In this document: piece by piece, positions 56,233-64,000 of the stretch | Numbering within the stretch: position 1 is the stretch's first letter | How the letters are laid out: each line of letters begins with the position of its first letter | Assembly: GCF_009707485.1 (NCBI RefSeq) | Contig: NZ_CP046121.1 | Location: 2,852,001-2,916,000 of the forward strand | Reading direction: 5' to 3' | Length of the DNA stretch: 64,000 nucleotides | From: Nostocoides sp. HKS02 | GTDB taxonomy: Bacteria; Actinomycetota; Actinomycetes; Actinomycetales; Dermatophilaceae | Position numbers and translations under genes: made by a program | Notes under the pieces: generated by a model | The model's input: the letters and a program-made list of their open reading frames with translations, nothing else | What the model was told of the DNA's origin: nothing | The model's database searches: none

Positions 56233-57128
56233 AAGCCCTGCGGGAGCGCGTGACTGCGCGGCGAGTCCTCCTCGATGTTCCGCGGGGCGGCGTGCGGGCG
56301 ATCACCCTGAGCGCAGTCCTCCACAACAAGCGTGCGCTATGCGGCGCCATCCCCGTGGCCGCAGTTCTGGCGCTGACGCTGCTCAGCCTGGTCTGGACGC
56401 CATACGACCCCATCGCGGCGCATGCCGGCCCTGCGTTCACCGCACCCAGCTGGCGGCATCTGGCCGGCACCGATGTCTATGGAAGGGACATCCTGTCCCG
56501 CATCATGGCCGGGTCACAGGCTTCTATTGCGGTTGCCTGCATCGCCGTCATGGCGGCCGCCGTCATGGGCTCGGTCATCGGCGTCGTCTCTGGATTCGTC
56601 GGCGGCAAGGTCGACCTCATCGCTACGCGCGTCGTCGACCTCATGCTCGCCATCCCCGCCCTGGTATTCGCGCTGGGCATTGTCGCGCTCCTCGGACCAT
56701 CGGCGCAGTCCGTCGCGGTGGCCCTGAGCGTGGTGTATATGTGGCAGTTCGCCCGGGTCATCCGCAGCATCGTCATTTCGGTGCGGAACAAGACGTATGT
56801 CGAGGCGTCGCGCGGCCTCGGCGTCCCGGCTGCCGCGATCATTGCCAAGGACATCTTTCCCAGCGTTGTCCCGATTCTCGTAGTCCAGATCACCACGGCG
56901 CTGGCCTGGGGGATCCTCGACGAGGCGAACCTCGGCTTCCTTGGTCTCGGAGTACAGCCACCCTCGCCGTCCTGGGGATCCCTGCTCATCGAGGGCCGGG
57001 AGTACCTCTACGACGCCCCCTGGCTGCCGTTGGGCGCCGGCACGATGGTCGTCATCGCCGTTCTCGGGGTGAACCTTCTCGGGGACGGCCTGAGGGACAT
57101 CATCGATCCGCGGACGGGAGAGAAGTGA
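56229..57128 (+). CDS. ABC transporter permease, DppC type
   Basis: A 299-residue permease with about six spans, the DppC-type HLAGTDVYGRDILSRIMAGSQASI segment near residue 79, an EAA loop around VEASRGLGVPAAAIIAKDIFPSV and a closing LLGDGLRDIIDPR. It pairs with the DppB-type protein as the heterodimeric channel. Start is GTG at 56229, overlapping the previous stop by 4 nt. Confidence 0.92.
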   Translation: MKALRERVTARRVLLDVPRGGVRAITLSAVLHNKRALCGAIPVAAVLALTLLSLVWTPYDPIAAHAGPAFTAPSWRHLAGTDVYGRDILSRIMAGSQASIAVACIAVMAAAVMGSVIGVVSGFVGGKVDLIATRVVDLMLAIPALVFALGIVALLGPSAQSVAVALSVVYMWQFARVIRSIVISVRNKTYVEASRGLGVPAAAIIAKDIFPSVVPILVVQITTALAWGILDEANLGFLGLGVQPPSPSWGSLLIEGREYLYDAPWLPLGAGTMVVIAVLGVNLLGDGLRDIIDPRTGEK

Positions 57129-57133
57129 CAGCC

Positions 57134-58189
57134 ATGAGAAGGACAAGCGAGGCCCAGCCGTCGGACAACGTCGAGCCCGGCACTGCCGCGAGCGGCGGTG
57201 GGCCCGTCATACAGGTCGAGCACCTGTCGGTCGCCTTCGGGTCGGGGCCGCGCGCGGTCCGGGCGGTCGACGACGTCTCGTTCAGCATCGGTCAGGGCGA
57301 GATCGTCGGGTTGGTGGGCGAGTCCGGCTCGGGCAAGAGCACGCTCGGCCTCGCCCTCCTGCGGATCGTGCCGGCCCCCGGTGTCAGCACCGGTCGCGTG
57401 GTGTTCGACGGCCGGGAGCTCGGCACGCTGAGCGAGCGGCAGATGCGCGCCCTTCGGGGTAACGAGCTCGCGCTCATCGTGCAGGACGCGCTGGCGACGA
57501 TGAACCCGGTGACGAGGATCGAGGAGCAGATCGTCGAGATCGTGCGGGACCACGCTGGTGACACGCCATTTGACGTCGCAAACCTCAGGACTCGTGCGCT
57601 GCGGGCCTTGCGCTCCGTGCACCTGCCGAACGCCGAGCTCAACCTGCGGCGCTACCCACACCAGCTCAGCGGAGGGATGCAGCAGCGCGTCGCCATCGCA
57701 CAGGGTCTCATCCTGGAGCCGAAGCTCATCATCGCCGACGAGCCCACGACTGCACTCGACGTGACGGTCCAGGCGCAGATACTCGCTCTGCTGCAGGAGG
57801 TTCGCGACACCCGAGGCACGAGCATCGTCTTCGTCACGCATGACCTGGCCACCGTCGCCGAAATCTGCGACCGGGTCATGGTGATGTACGCGGGCAGGAT
57901 CGTGGAGGCGGGCACGGTGCGCGAGGTGTTCCAGCAGCCGAAGCATCCCTACACGCGAGCTCTGCTGAGCGGGTTGCTGCCGCTCGTGGGCGAGCCCCCC
58001 GAGGAGCTGGACGCCCTGCCGGGTCAGCCGCCTCGACCCGAGGACTGGCCGTCAGGCTGCCGGTTCCATCCGCGCTGTCCGCTGTACGAGCGTCTCGGGA
58101 AGCCAGACGTGTGTGCCCAGACCGACCCGGGAGTGGACGAGTCGCTCCCGCACTGGGGCGCCTGCCACTTTGCGATCCAGGAGGTCTGA
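57134..58189 (+). CDS. ABC transporter ATP-binding protein, DppD type
   Basis: A 351-residue ATPase with Walker A GESGSGKST near residue 61, signature LSGGMQQRVAIAQGL near 178, Walker B LIIADEPTTALDV and a C-terminal oligopeptide/dipeptide extension with Cys residues (GCRFHPRCPLYER). The ATG at 57134 is preferred; a GTG at 57125 overlapping the permease stop is an alternative. It works with the second ATPase. Confidence 0.92.
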   Translation: MRRTSEAQPSDNVEPGTAASGGGPVIQVEHLSVAFGSGPRAVRAVDDVSFSIGQGEIVGLVGESGSGKSTLGLALLRIVPAPGVSTGRVVFDGRELGTLSERQMRALRGNELALIVQDALATMNPVTRIEEQIVEIVRDHAGDTPFDVANLRTRALRALRSVHLPNAELNLRRYPHQLSGGMQQRVAIAQGLILEPKLIIADEPTTALDVTVQAQILALLQEVRDTRGTSIVFVTHDLATVAEICDRVMVMYAGRIVEAGTVREVFQQPKHPYTRALLSGLLPLVGEPPEELDALPGQPPRPEDWPSGCRFHPRCPLYERLGKPDVCAQTDPGVDESLPHWGACHFAIQEV

Positions 58190-58192
58190 GCC

Positions 58193-59302
58193 ATGGAAGC
58201 GACATCGTCGGAGCGGGCTGCGGACCCAGTGTTCGTGGTCCGCAACGTGGGCAAGGTTTATGGCCGGGCGCGCCGCGGTCGCTCCGATGGCCGCGTCCGG
58301 GCGCTCGACAACGTCTCGATCGAGGTTCGTCGTGGCGAGGCGCTCGGCCTCGTAGGGGAGAGTGGCTCCGGCAAGACGACCTTGGGGCGGCTCCTGGTCG
58401 GCTTCGAGATGCCCACAACGGGCTCGGTGCAGTTCGAGGGTCAGGAGGTGGCCCGTCAAAGCCGAGCCGAGCGGGCTAGATTCCGCCAGACGGTGCAGAT
58501 GGTGTTCCAGAATCCATTCGCGTCGCTCAACCCCTTCCGTACGGTCCGGGACGTCCTCTCCAGCTCGTTTCCGCGACGGCTGCCGCGGGCCGAGCTCCGC
58601 ACGCGCCTCGTTGAGACCCTCGGCCGGGTGGGGATGCATGAGTCGATGCTGGACCGCTATCCCCACCAGTTCAGCGGGGGCCAGCGCCAGCGCATCGTGA
58701 TCGCCCGGGCCCTGACCGTGCAGCCAGAGGTGCTCATCGCCGACGAGCCGGTCTCGGCGCTCGACGTGTCAGTCCAAGCACAGGTGCTCAACCTCTTCAA
58801 GGCCCTGCAGCGGGACCTCGGCCTCACCGTGGTGATGGTGACGCACGACCTGCGGGTGGTGAACTTCTTCTGCGACCGGATCGCCGTCCTCTATCTCGGC
58901 AGACTCGTGGAAGTCGGGCAGCGTGACGAGGTCATCAACCGGTCCTGGCATCCCTACACTCGCATGCTCATGTCGGCAGCGCCCAACGGTGACCCGGAGG
59001 TGCGCTCAACCCGGCCCTGGGTGAGCAGTGAGCTCGGCGCCGCCGCGCCCCCTGAAGGTGGGTGCATCTTCGCCCCACGGTGCTGGTTGCGCGAGCAACT
59101 CGGCAACCCAGAGCGCTGCGCGAGCGAGCGTCCGCCAGCCCGTGCCCTGACCCTGGCCGCCACTCCGTCTCCGGACCACGTCGTCGAGTGCCACTTCGCC
59201 GAGGACGTGCCGCACTACGCGGGCCTCGCCGACGCCGGCTTGGTCAAGGGGACCGCGACGCCGGGGAGCCCGGCCCTACCGGACCCGGGACTCCGCCGAT
59301 GA
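58193..59302 (+). CDS. ABC transporter ATP-binding protein, DppF type
   Basis: A 369-residue ATPase with Walker A GESGSGKTT, signature FSGGQRQRIVIARAL, Walker B VLIADEPVSALDV and the oligopeptide C-terminal extension (GCIFAPRCWLREQLGNPERC). It begins 3 nt after the DppD-type stop, and its own stop overlaps the aminotransferase start. The import system is therefore complete: binding protein, two permeases and two ATPases. Confidence 0.92.
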   Translation: MEATSSERAADPVFVVRNVGKVYGRARRGRSDGRVRALDNVSIEVRRGEALGLVGESGSGKTTLGRLLVGFEMPTTGSVQFEGQEVARQSRAERARFRQTVQMVFQNPFASLNPFRTVRDVLSSSFPRRLPRAELRTRLVETLGRVGMHESMLDRYPHQFSGGQRQRIVIARALTVQPEVLIADEPVSALDVSVQAQVLNLFKALQRDLGLTVVMVTHDLRVVNFFCDRIAVLYLGRLVEVGQRDEVINRSWHPYTRMLMSAAPNGDPEVRSTRPWVSSELGAAAPPEGGCIFAPRCWLREQLGNPERCASERPPARALTLAATPSPDHVVECHFAEDVPHYAGLADAGLVKGTATPGSPALPDPGLRR

Positions 59303-60420
59303 GCTTGCCTCAGAACGTCACTTCGCTCTTCCCGGCCGCCGCTGAGGGGGTCTACCTCAACTCTGCGGCGGAGGGGCTGTTCCTCACCTCTCACCTGCAG
59401 GCGATGCAGCTCTATGCCTCGCTCAAGGGTCAGGGCTCGATCGGCCGGCCTGCTCTCGGCGCGATTGAGGACCAGGCACGTGGGCTCGCCGCGTCACTGC
59501 TGGACGTGGAGAGTCGCGACATCGCCTTCCTGGCGAGCACGTCGCGCGGCATGGATGTCGCGCTCCGGTCGGTCGACTGGAAGCCCGGCGACAACGTGGT
59601 CTTCGGCGACGGAGAGTTCCCCACAGTCGCGTTCGCCGCAGGTCTGCTCGCGGCCCGTGGGGTCGAGCAGCGCGTTGTCGCGATGCAGGGCGAGATCATC
59701 ACGGAGGCCGACATCGTGGCCGCCATCGACGAACACACCCGGTTGGTAGTCGTCAGCCTCGTGAGCTACAAGAACGGCCAACGACTCGACGTGCACTGGA
59801 TCACCGAGAGAGCCCATGAACGGGGTGCCTTGGTCTTTGTGGACGCGGTCCAAGCACTCGGCACGGTCCAGGTGTCGGCGAGAGGACTCGACTTCCTTTC
59901 CGCGGGTACCTTCAAGTGGCTGCTCGGTAGCCACGGAGTCTCCATCTTCTACGCCAGCCCCGATCTTCCCGGCTCGCTGTCCGCGCCATACGTCGGCTAC
60001 CGCGGCGTCCAGGAGCTCTTCCCCAGCGGAGGGCCGTCCACGGTCGCGCTTTGGCCGGATGCTCGCCGCTTCGAAGAGGGTATGCCCAACCATCTAGGCA
60101 TCTGTGTCCTCGCGAACGCACTTCGGTTCGTGCTCGACGTCGGGGTGGCGGAGATCGAGGAGCACAACCTTGCTCTTGTCGCCCGTACCCAAGAAGGGCT
60201 CGGCCACCTCGGGATCGCCGTCCTGGGTGGCGCAGCCTCGGCGACTGGATCGATAGTTGCGTTCGAGACGGAGAGGTTCGCGGAGATCGACCGACACCTT
60301 GCTCGACTGGGGACGACCGTCTGGGCCAGGCAGGGCAGGGTGCGAATCTCGCCGCACGTGTATAACACCACCGAGGATATCGACACGCTGCTCCAGCAAC
60401 TCGGCGAGCTCAACCCATGA
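59299..60420 (+). CDS. Class V PLP-dependent aminotransferase/lyase
   Basis: A 373-residue class V enzyme (cysteine desulfurase/isopenicillin N epimerase-like). Asp182/Gln185 lie in VDAVQALG and the PLP lysine is Lys206 in AGTFKWLLGSHGV. It lacks an obvious desulfurase cysteine loop, so transamination, epimerisation or kynureninase-like cleavage are all possible. The ATG overlaps the ATPase stop and its stop overlaps the next dehydrogenase start, both by 4 nt. Confidence 0.83.
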   Translation: MSLPQNVTSLFPAAAEGVYLNSAAEGLFLTSHLQAMQLYASLKGQGSIGRPALGAIEDQARGLAASLLDVESRDIAFLASTSRGMDVALRSVDWKPGDNVVFGDGEFPTVAFAAGLLAARGVEQRVVAMQGEIITEADIVAAIDEHTRLVVVSLVSYKNGQRLDVHWITERAHERGALVFVDAVQALGTVQVSARGLDFLSAGTFKWLLGSHGVSIFYASPDLPGSLSAPYVGYRGVQELFPSGGPSTVALWPDARRFEEGMPNHLGICVLANALRFVLDVGVAEIEEHNLALVARTQEGLGHLGIAVLGGAASATGSIVAFETERFAEIDRHLARLGTTVWARQGRVRISPHVYNTTEDIDTLLQQLGELNP

Positions 60421-61394
60421 CGGGCATCGCGATCGTCGGTGCCGGGCGCATTGCGCAATGGCATGCGCTGGCGGTCGACCGAGAGCCGCGTGCGCACCTG
60501 GTCGCCGTCGTTGACCATGACCTGGCTGCAGCGGAGGCGCTAGCGGTTCAGTTCGGAGCGCAGACCGCAACCACGCAGCTGGGCCCTGTGTGTGCGCTGG
60601 AGGCCGTCGACGTAGTGATCGTCTGTGCGCCCACTGCCCGGCACCACGAGATCGCCCTCCTTGCCATCGCCCACGGCAAGCACGTTCTCGTCGAGAAGCC
60701 GCTCGCGACGTCGCTCGGTGAGGCGGAACAGATGGTTCGTGCGGCGGAGGACGCCGGCGTGCAGCTCATGAGCGGACAGACCCTGAGGTTCATGCCGATG
60801 TTCGTGTGGGCCAAGGAGTTCATCGATGCCGGACACCTGGGGACGCCCATCCAGGCCATCGAGCGGCGGTTCACACACCGGCTTGACAACTTTCCCTGGT
60901 GGAAGGATCTGCCAAACTTTCTCGTGGCGCACTGGGGTTCACACTCCCTCGACCTCATCTCGTACCTGATCGACGACACAGTCACAACGGCGGTCTGTGA
61001 CGCTGCGTCGGTCGTCAGCGACTTCGGGATCGTCGACGATTTCAACCTGCAGCTCCGGTTTTCCCGGGGCGCACGCACGGGGATCCACATGTCGTTCAGC
61101 TCACGGGCGCCGGTCCATGACATCGTGCTCATCGGACAGGATGCGACCCTCGACTTCTCCTGCTACCGAACGGTCAGGGTGAACGGCGAGACGGCCTTCG
61201 ACCTGCCCGAGGACGACATGCTCCAGGCCGCCTTCACTGCCGAGCTGGCCAACCTCCTCGATGCCATTGCTGGCATTGCCGCCCTCCGTTCGTCGGGTCG
61301 CAGCGTTCTCCCCAGCTATGCGGCACTGGATGCTGCTGAGCGCTCGATCGCCAGTGGGCAGGTGGAGTACACCCAGGCCAAGGAAGCAAACTAG
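60417..61394 (+). CDS. Gfo/Idh/MocA family dehydrogenase (island)
   Basis: A 325-residue NAD(P) dehydrogenase with the Rossmann start AIVGAGRIAQWHALAV, VVIVCAPTARHHEIALLAIAHGKHVLVEKPLATS and the substrate domain with WWKDLPNFLVAHWGSHSLDLI. Its catalytic lysine is in the EKP motif. Likely substrates are polyols, sugar acids or amino-sugar derivatives. It ends the ten-gene plus-strand operon. It is not a close copy of the core-genome member at 7 kb. Confidence 0.87.
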   Translation: MTGIAIVGAGRIAQWHALAVDREPRAHLVAVVDHDLAAAEALAVQFGAQTATTQLGPVCALEAVDVVIVCAPTARHHEIALLAIAHGKHVLVEKPLATSLGEAEQMVRAAEDAGVQLMSGQTLRFMPMFVWAKEFIDAGHLGTPIQAIERRFTHRLDNFPWWKDLPNFLVAHWGSHSLDLISYLIDDTVTTAVCDAASVVSDFGIVDDFNLQLRFSRGARTGIHMSFSSRAPVHDIVLIGQDATLDFSCYRTVRVNGETAFDLPEDDMLQAAFTAELANLLDAIAGIAALRSSGRSVLPSYAALDAAERSIASGQVEYTQAKEAN

Positions 61395-61469
61395 CGCTGT
61401 GGCCGTTGGCTGATTGGTCGGGCCACACGCCTTGGCAGATCGGCGATGGTGTCTGCCTCAGGACTCCCC

Positions 61470-62462
61470 CTATGAGCAGAGGGCGCGCTGGGGGTTTGCG
61501 CGCACCAACTGGTCCACCTCGGCGGGGTCGAGCCCGGCCTCGACCAGGAGCGGAAGAAAGTCCGTGAGCAGGTAGGTGTAGCCACACCCGCCGTTGACCC
61601 GCAGGTGGTCCTTGAGGCACACGTCCTGGGACAGGAGCACCTGTCCGAGGTATCCCGCAGAGACGAGGGCCATGATCTGGCGGACCGAGCGCTGTACGGT
61701 CATGGGCGGCCCGCCTCGGAGCGTGTCGAACTGGACATAGGCTCCGCGGGACGCGAGGTCGAGATGGTATTCCGTGAGGTCGATCGTGGAGCAATGGCCG
61801 ATGATGATGCGGTCCGGCGCTACCCCTTCCGCGGTGAGCAGCTCGAAGAGGTCGCCCCCCACCGGCCACTTGGACGCATGGGTGGTGACGGCGACACCCG
61901 TCTGGACCTGCGCACGTGCAGCGGCGCGGATCGAGCGCTCCTCCCGAGCGGACACGAACCACTTGTCGGCACCCACCTCCCCGATCACGCCCGCCCGGAC
62001 CGAGGTTCCCGGGAACCCCTCCGTGAGGTCCAGCATGATTCGTTCGGCGAGCGTGTCCACCCCGTGGCGGTCCAGCGGATCGGCGCTGAGGTACGGGTCT
62101 CGGTAATGGCCCGTGCCCAGAACGACGTTGACCCCTGTCTGGCGCGCGAGGTCGGCGAGCCCGAGCACGTTGTTGACCGAGCGACTCCCGCCGTCGGGAC
62201 AACCGCTCGCGCTGGCACCGCCATACAGTCCCCGCGGGTCAGGGGAGGCCCCAGCGGTGAGCTCGGCAGTCGTCAGCTCGACGAGCGTGGTCCCGCCCAC
62301 GCTGGCGAATGCCGCCAGCTCCGCGGCCATGACCGCGTGGTCGTTGAGCAAACCGTTGGCCCGGTCCTCGCTCAGCTCGTTAATGAAGATGTGCTCGTGT
62401 GGTAACACGATCCCCAGGTCCTCTGCCTGGACAGGACCCGAGGTCGTCTGGACCGCCGTCAT
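61470..62462 (-). CDS. Phosphotriesterase-family metal-dependent hydrolase
   Basis: A 330-residue TIM-barrel hydrolase with the family motifs: His22/His24 (LPHEHIF), Glu162 as probable bridging metal ligand (GEVGADKWF), His195 (TTHASKW), His223 (IIGHCSTIDL) and Asp280 (LLSQDVCLK). Bacterial relatives act as lactonases or hydrolyse N-acyl/phosphate substrates. It faces the ten-gene operon convergently and is divergent from the second IclR gene. The ATG overlaps the stop of a decayed frame. Confidence 0.83.
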   Translation of the reverse strand: MTAVQTTSGPVQAEDLGIVLPHEHIFINELSEDRANGLLNDHAVMAAELAAFASVGGTTLVELTTAELTAGASPDPRGLYGGASASGCPDGGSRSVNNVLGLADLARQTGVNVVLGTGHYRDPYLSADPLDRHGVDTLAERIMLDLTEGFPGTSVRAGVIGEVGADKWFVSAREERSIRAAARAQVQTGVAVTTHASKWPVGGDLFELLTAEGVAPDRIIIGHCSTIDLTEYHLDLASRGAYVQFDTLRGGPPMTVQRSVRQIMALVSAGYLGQVLLSQDVCLKDHLRVNGGCGYTYLLTDFLPLLVEAGLDPAEVDQLVRANPQRALCS

Positions 62463-62599
62463 ACCGACCTCGCGCGGAGCTGCTCATACTCGGCGAAGAG
62501 GTCCCCGGGAGGAGCGAGGAGGGGCTCGATTGCCTGCCAGGCATGAGCGCTACCCAGGCTTGTTCATCATCGAAGACCTTCCAAGATGGCGTGCTCCAT
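62459..62599 (-). pseudogene. Decayed short gene upstream of the phosphotriesterase gene
   Basis: A ribosome site AGAGGA precedes an ATG at 62599 that reads MEHAILEGLR and then two consecutive TGA codons. The same frame resumes as AWQAIEPLLAPPGDLFAEYEQLRARSV and stops in a 4-nt overlap with the phosphotriesterase start. The overlap and coding-like tail suggest a once-coupled 47-codon gene now broken, or fewer codons with an unrecognised frameshift. Family unknown. Confidence 0.35.
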
Positions 62600-62643
62600 G
62601 GTTGTTCCTCTTCGTGTGAGACGGAGCTTTCGTTCACCGGCGT

Positions 62644-62661
62644 GGTTCGTATACATGAACC
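62644..62661. promoter_or_regulatory. Candidate IclR operator
   Basis: GGTTC-N8-GAACC, an 18-nt imperfect palindrome in the interval between the divergent phosphotriesterase and IclR genes. A second palindrome, TCGTG-GTT-CACGA, lies at 62700-62712. Confidence 0.45.
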
Positions 62662-62744
62662 GGAGCCCGCAATGATGAACTAGTAGCCCGATGGTAAGTT
62701 CGTGGTTCACGACGCGTCAAGACCTCGTTCAGGGGAGATCGGTC

Positions 62745-63551
62745 ATGGCAGAACTCGCCGAGAACGGCGCCGAACTCGCAGCACCGGAAGGGCGAACCGC
62801 GGACCAGGTGAAGTCGGGCCATCGCACCCTGCTCATCCTCGAGGCGCTCGCCGCAGCGCCAGGCCCGATGGCCTTCACCGAGCTCCGGATTCAGCTGGGC
62901 GTTCCCAAATCGAGCCTCCACGGTCTGCTCGGCACCCTGGTGGCCGCCAACTGGGTCACCATTGACGCGCGGACCGGGATGTATGGCGTTGGCCCCCGGT
63001 CGCTTCGGGTGGGCGCGGCCTACCTGGAACGAGACCCTGTAGTGATGGCGGCCAGCCCTCTGCTTGCACATCTGCGCAACCAACTGGACGAGACGGTGCA
63101 CCTGGCGCGCCTCGACGGTCCCGATGTCGTCTACCTGGTGAGCCAGGAGTCGAAGCATCACTTGCGCAGCGTCTCCCGGATTGGCCGTAGCCAGCCCGCC
63201 TACGCGACGTCCTTGGGGCAGGTTCTGTTGGCGCAGCGGTCGATCGACATCGTCAGGGGGCTACTGCCCCAGTCCATGACGCCGTTGACTGCGGACACGT
63301 TGACGTCCCCGCAAGGCCTCATCGAAGCCTTGGCTGCAGTCCGAGAACGCGGATGGGCCATCGAGCGGGGGCAAAACACGCCCGGACTGGGCTGTGTGGC
63401 AGTGGCCGTGCCGGGCCGTCACCCGGCGATCGATGCGATCAGCTGCTCCGTGCCGCTGAACCGGCTGACCGATGATCGCGTCGACCACATCGTCGATGCC
63501 CTTGTGGGCTGTGCGGGAGAAATCGCTCTGTCAGCTCCGGGGTCGTTCTGA
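62745..63551 (+). CDS. IclR-family transcriptional regulator (copy 2)
   Basis: A 268-residue regulator with the winged helix-turn-helix FTELRIQLGVPKSSLHGLLGTL and an effector domain ending IDAISCSVPLNRLTDDRVDHI. Shared wording with copy 1 (RLDGPDVVYL-S-ES, then RIGR--PA--T--G) shows recent common descent. The ATG at 62745 has GGGGAGA upstream and is preferred over the frame start at 62691. It probably controls the divergent phosphotriesterase gene through the palindromes upstream. Confidence 0.9.
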   Translation: MAELAENGAELAAPEGRTADQVKSGHRTLLILEALAAAPGPMAFTELRIQLGVPKSSLHGLLGTLVAANWVTIDARTGMYGVGPRSLRVGAAYLERDPVVMAASPLLAHLRNQLDETVHLARLDGPDVVYLVSQESKHHLRSVSRIGRSQPAYATSLGQVLLAQRSIDIVRGLLPQSMTPLTADTLTSPQGLIEALAAVRERGWAIERGQNTPGLGCVAVAVPGRHPAIDAISCSVPLNRLTDDRVDHIVDALVGCAGEIALSAPGSF

Positions 63552-64000
63552 CGAGGGAAGCCCGGCTGTCCTTCGTCTGTACACCTACGACGGCCACTGA
63601 CAGGGTGACGTGCTCGACCGCAGGACCTGGGAGTACGAGCTCAGATGCGGGTGCGGCTGGGCGGCTCCACGTTGGTGTACCAAAGTAGAACACTCCAGGC
63701 GCGTGATGGCGGCGGATCGTGGTGCGCATGAACAGGAACCACCCCACCTGGCACCACTTCGCCCTAGTTGCCAGGACCGACCTTCACCACCCGAGAGTCT
63801 GCCGTAGCGCCTCGGGCACCTGGACCTGGAGGTGCGGTTGCGGGGGCGCCTCGCGCCGGACTGCTTCGTGCCCCTTCACGTGGCATGAGGCGTTCGCCGG
63901 TGCCCTCTACCACGCGCTGTCAGTCGCAGCCTGAGGATGCGACTGGCCACGATGCGCTGTGGTCTGGCCATCGTGGACGCCGGCGGCTGGCCGGAAACTG
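63552..64000. other. 449-nt terminal stretch with no firm gene
   Basis: Two short overlapping frames on the plus strand (63610-63807 and 63719-63934) contain similar Trp/Cys-rich bits (TWEYELRCGCGW and TWTWRCGCGG) in different frames, which looks like a degraded gene. Neither has a clear ribosome site. An inverted repeat CCACGATG/CATCGTGG lies near 63944-63974. The island may continue beyond the window. Confidence 0.4.

Noticed and set aside
61399..61428. Terminator hairpin between the island dehydrogenase and phosphotriesterase genes
   Set aside because: Only a 7-bp stem with a 16-nt loop is present, which is too weak to call.

Overview
The window is high-GC actinobacterial DNA. Coding is dense on both strands, starts are often GTG or leaderless, and it carries BldC, DUF3073, a SigK/anti-SigK pair, F420-type and LLM oxidoreductases and GuaB1. 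Gene content and order suggest a relative of the Intrasporangiaceae (Terrabacter/Phycicoccus/Janibacter group). That placement is inference, not a search result.

Region 1 (1-24.8 kb) is core chromosome built around scattered purine genes: the 3' end of purD, purC, purS-purQ-purL, purF and purM. Between them lie an orphan GAF histidine kinase, a sterol-carrier-like protein, several oxidoreductases and a minus-strand SigK regulon (molybdopterin oxidoreductase, fasciclin lipoprotein, sigK, rskA). Three minus-strand genes separate purF from purM. A purine/cytosine-type permease with an isochorismatase-like hydrolase, DUF3073, a Leu/Val dehydrogenase and bldC follow.

Region 2 (24.9-43.7 kb) is also core: an alpha-methylacyl-CoA racemase, a MoxR-type AAA ATPase with a VWA partner that is frameshifted in this sequence, a speB/permease/amidase operon, a NERD-like protein, tRNA-Phe, tRNA-Asp and tRNA-Glu, a PHP protein, GuaB1, SDR, pirin and secreted proteins. 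Three members of one unrecognised paralogous family lie at 19.7, 20.3 and 43.2 kb.

Region 3 (43.7 kb to at least 63.6 kb) looks acquired. It starts at a 3'-half tRNA remnant, followed by about 0.7 kb of non-coding DNA with a transposase scrap. Two divergent operons then leave an IclR-regulated promoter. The minus operon encodes an IclR regulator, three amidohydrolases, a nitrilase-superfamily enzyme and a 2-oxoglutarate-semialdehyde-type dehydrogenase. The plus operon encodes a 5-dehydro-4-deoxyglucarate dehydratase-like enzyme, RidA, a D-cysteine-desulfhydrase-like PLP enzyme, a complete peptide-type ABC importer, a class V aminotransferase and a Gfo/Idh/MocA dehydrogenase. A phosphotriesterase-family hydrolase and a second IclR regulator follow. 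Together they read as uptake, hydrolysis, deamination and conversion of a nitrogen-containing polar compound to 2-oxoglutarate. The substrate is unknown and I recognise no named pathway with this composition.

Two genome-wide signals stand out. The heptamer GGCATAC/GTATGCC occurs about once per kb in regions 1-2 and almost vanishes in region 3. Many core genes have a TANNNT box exactly 6-7 nt before the start codon, which implies leaderless mRNAs.
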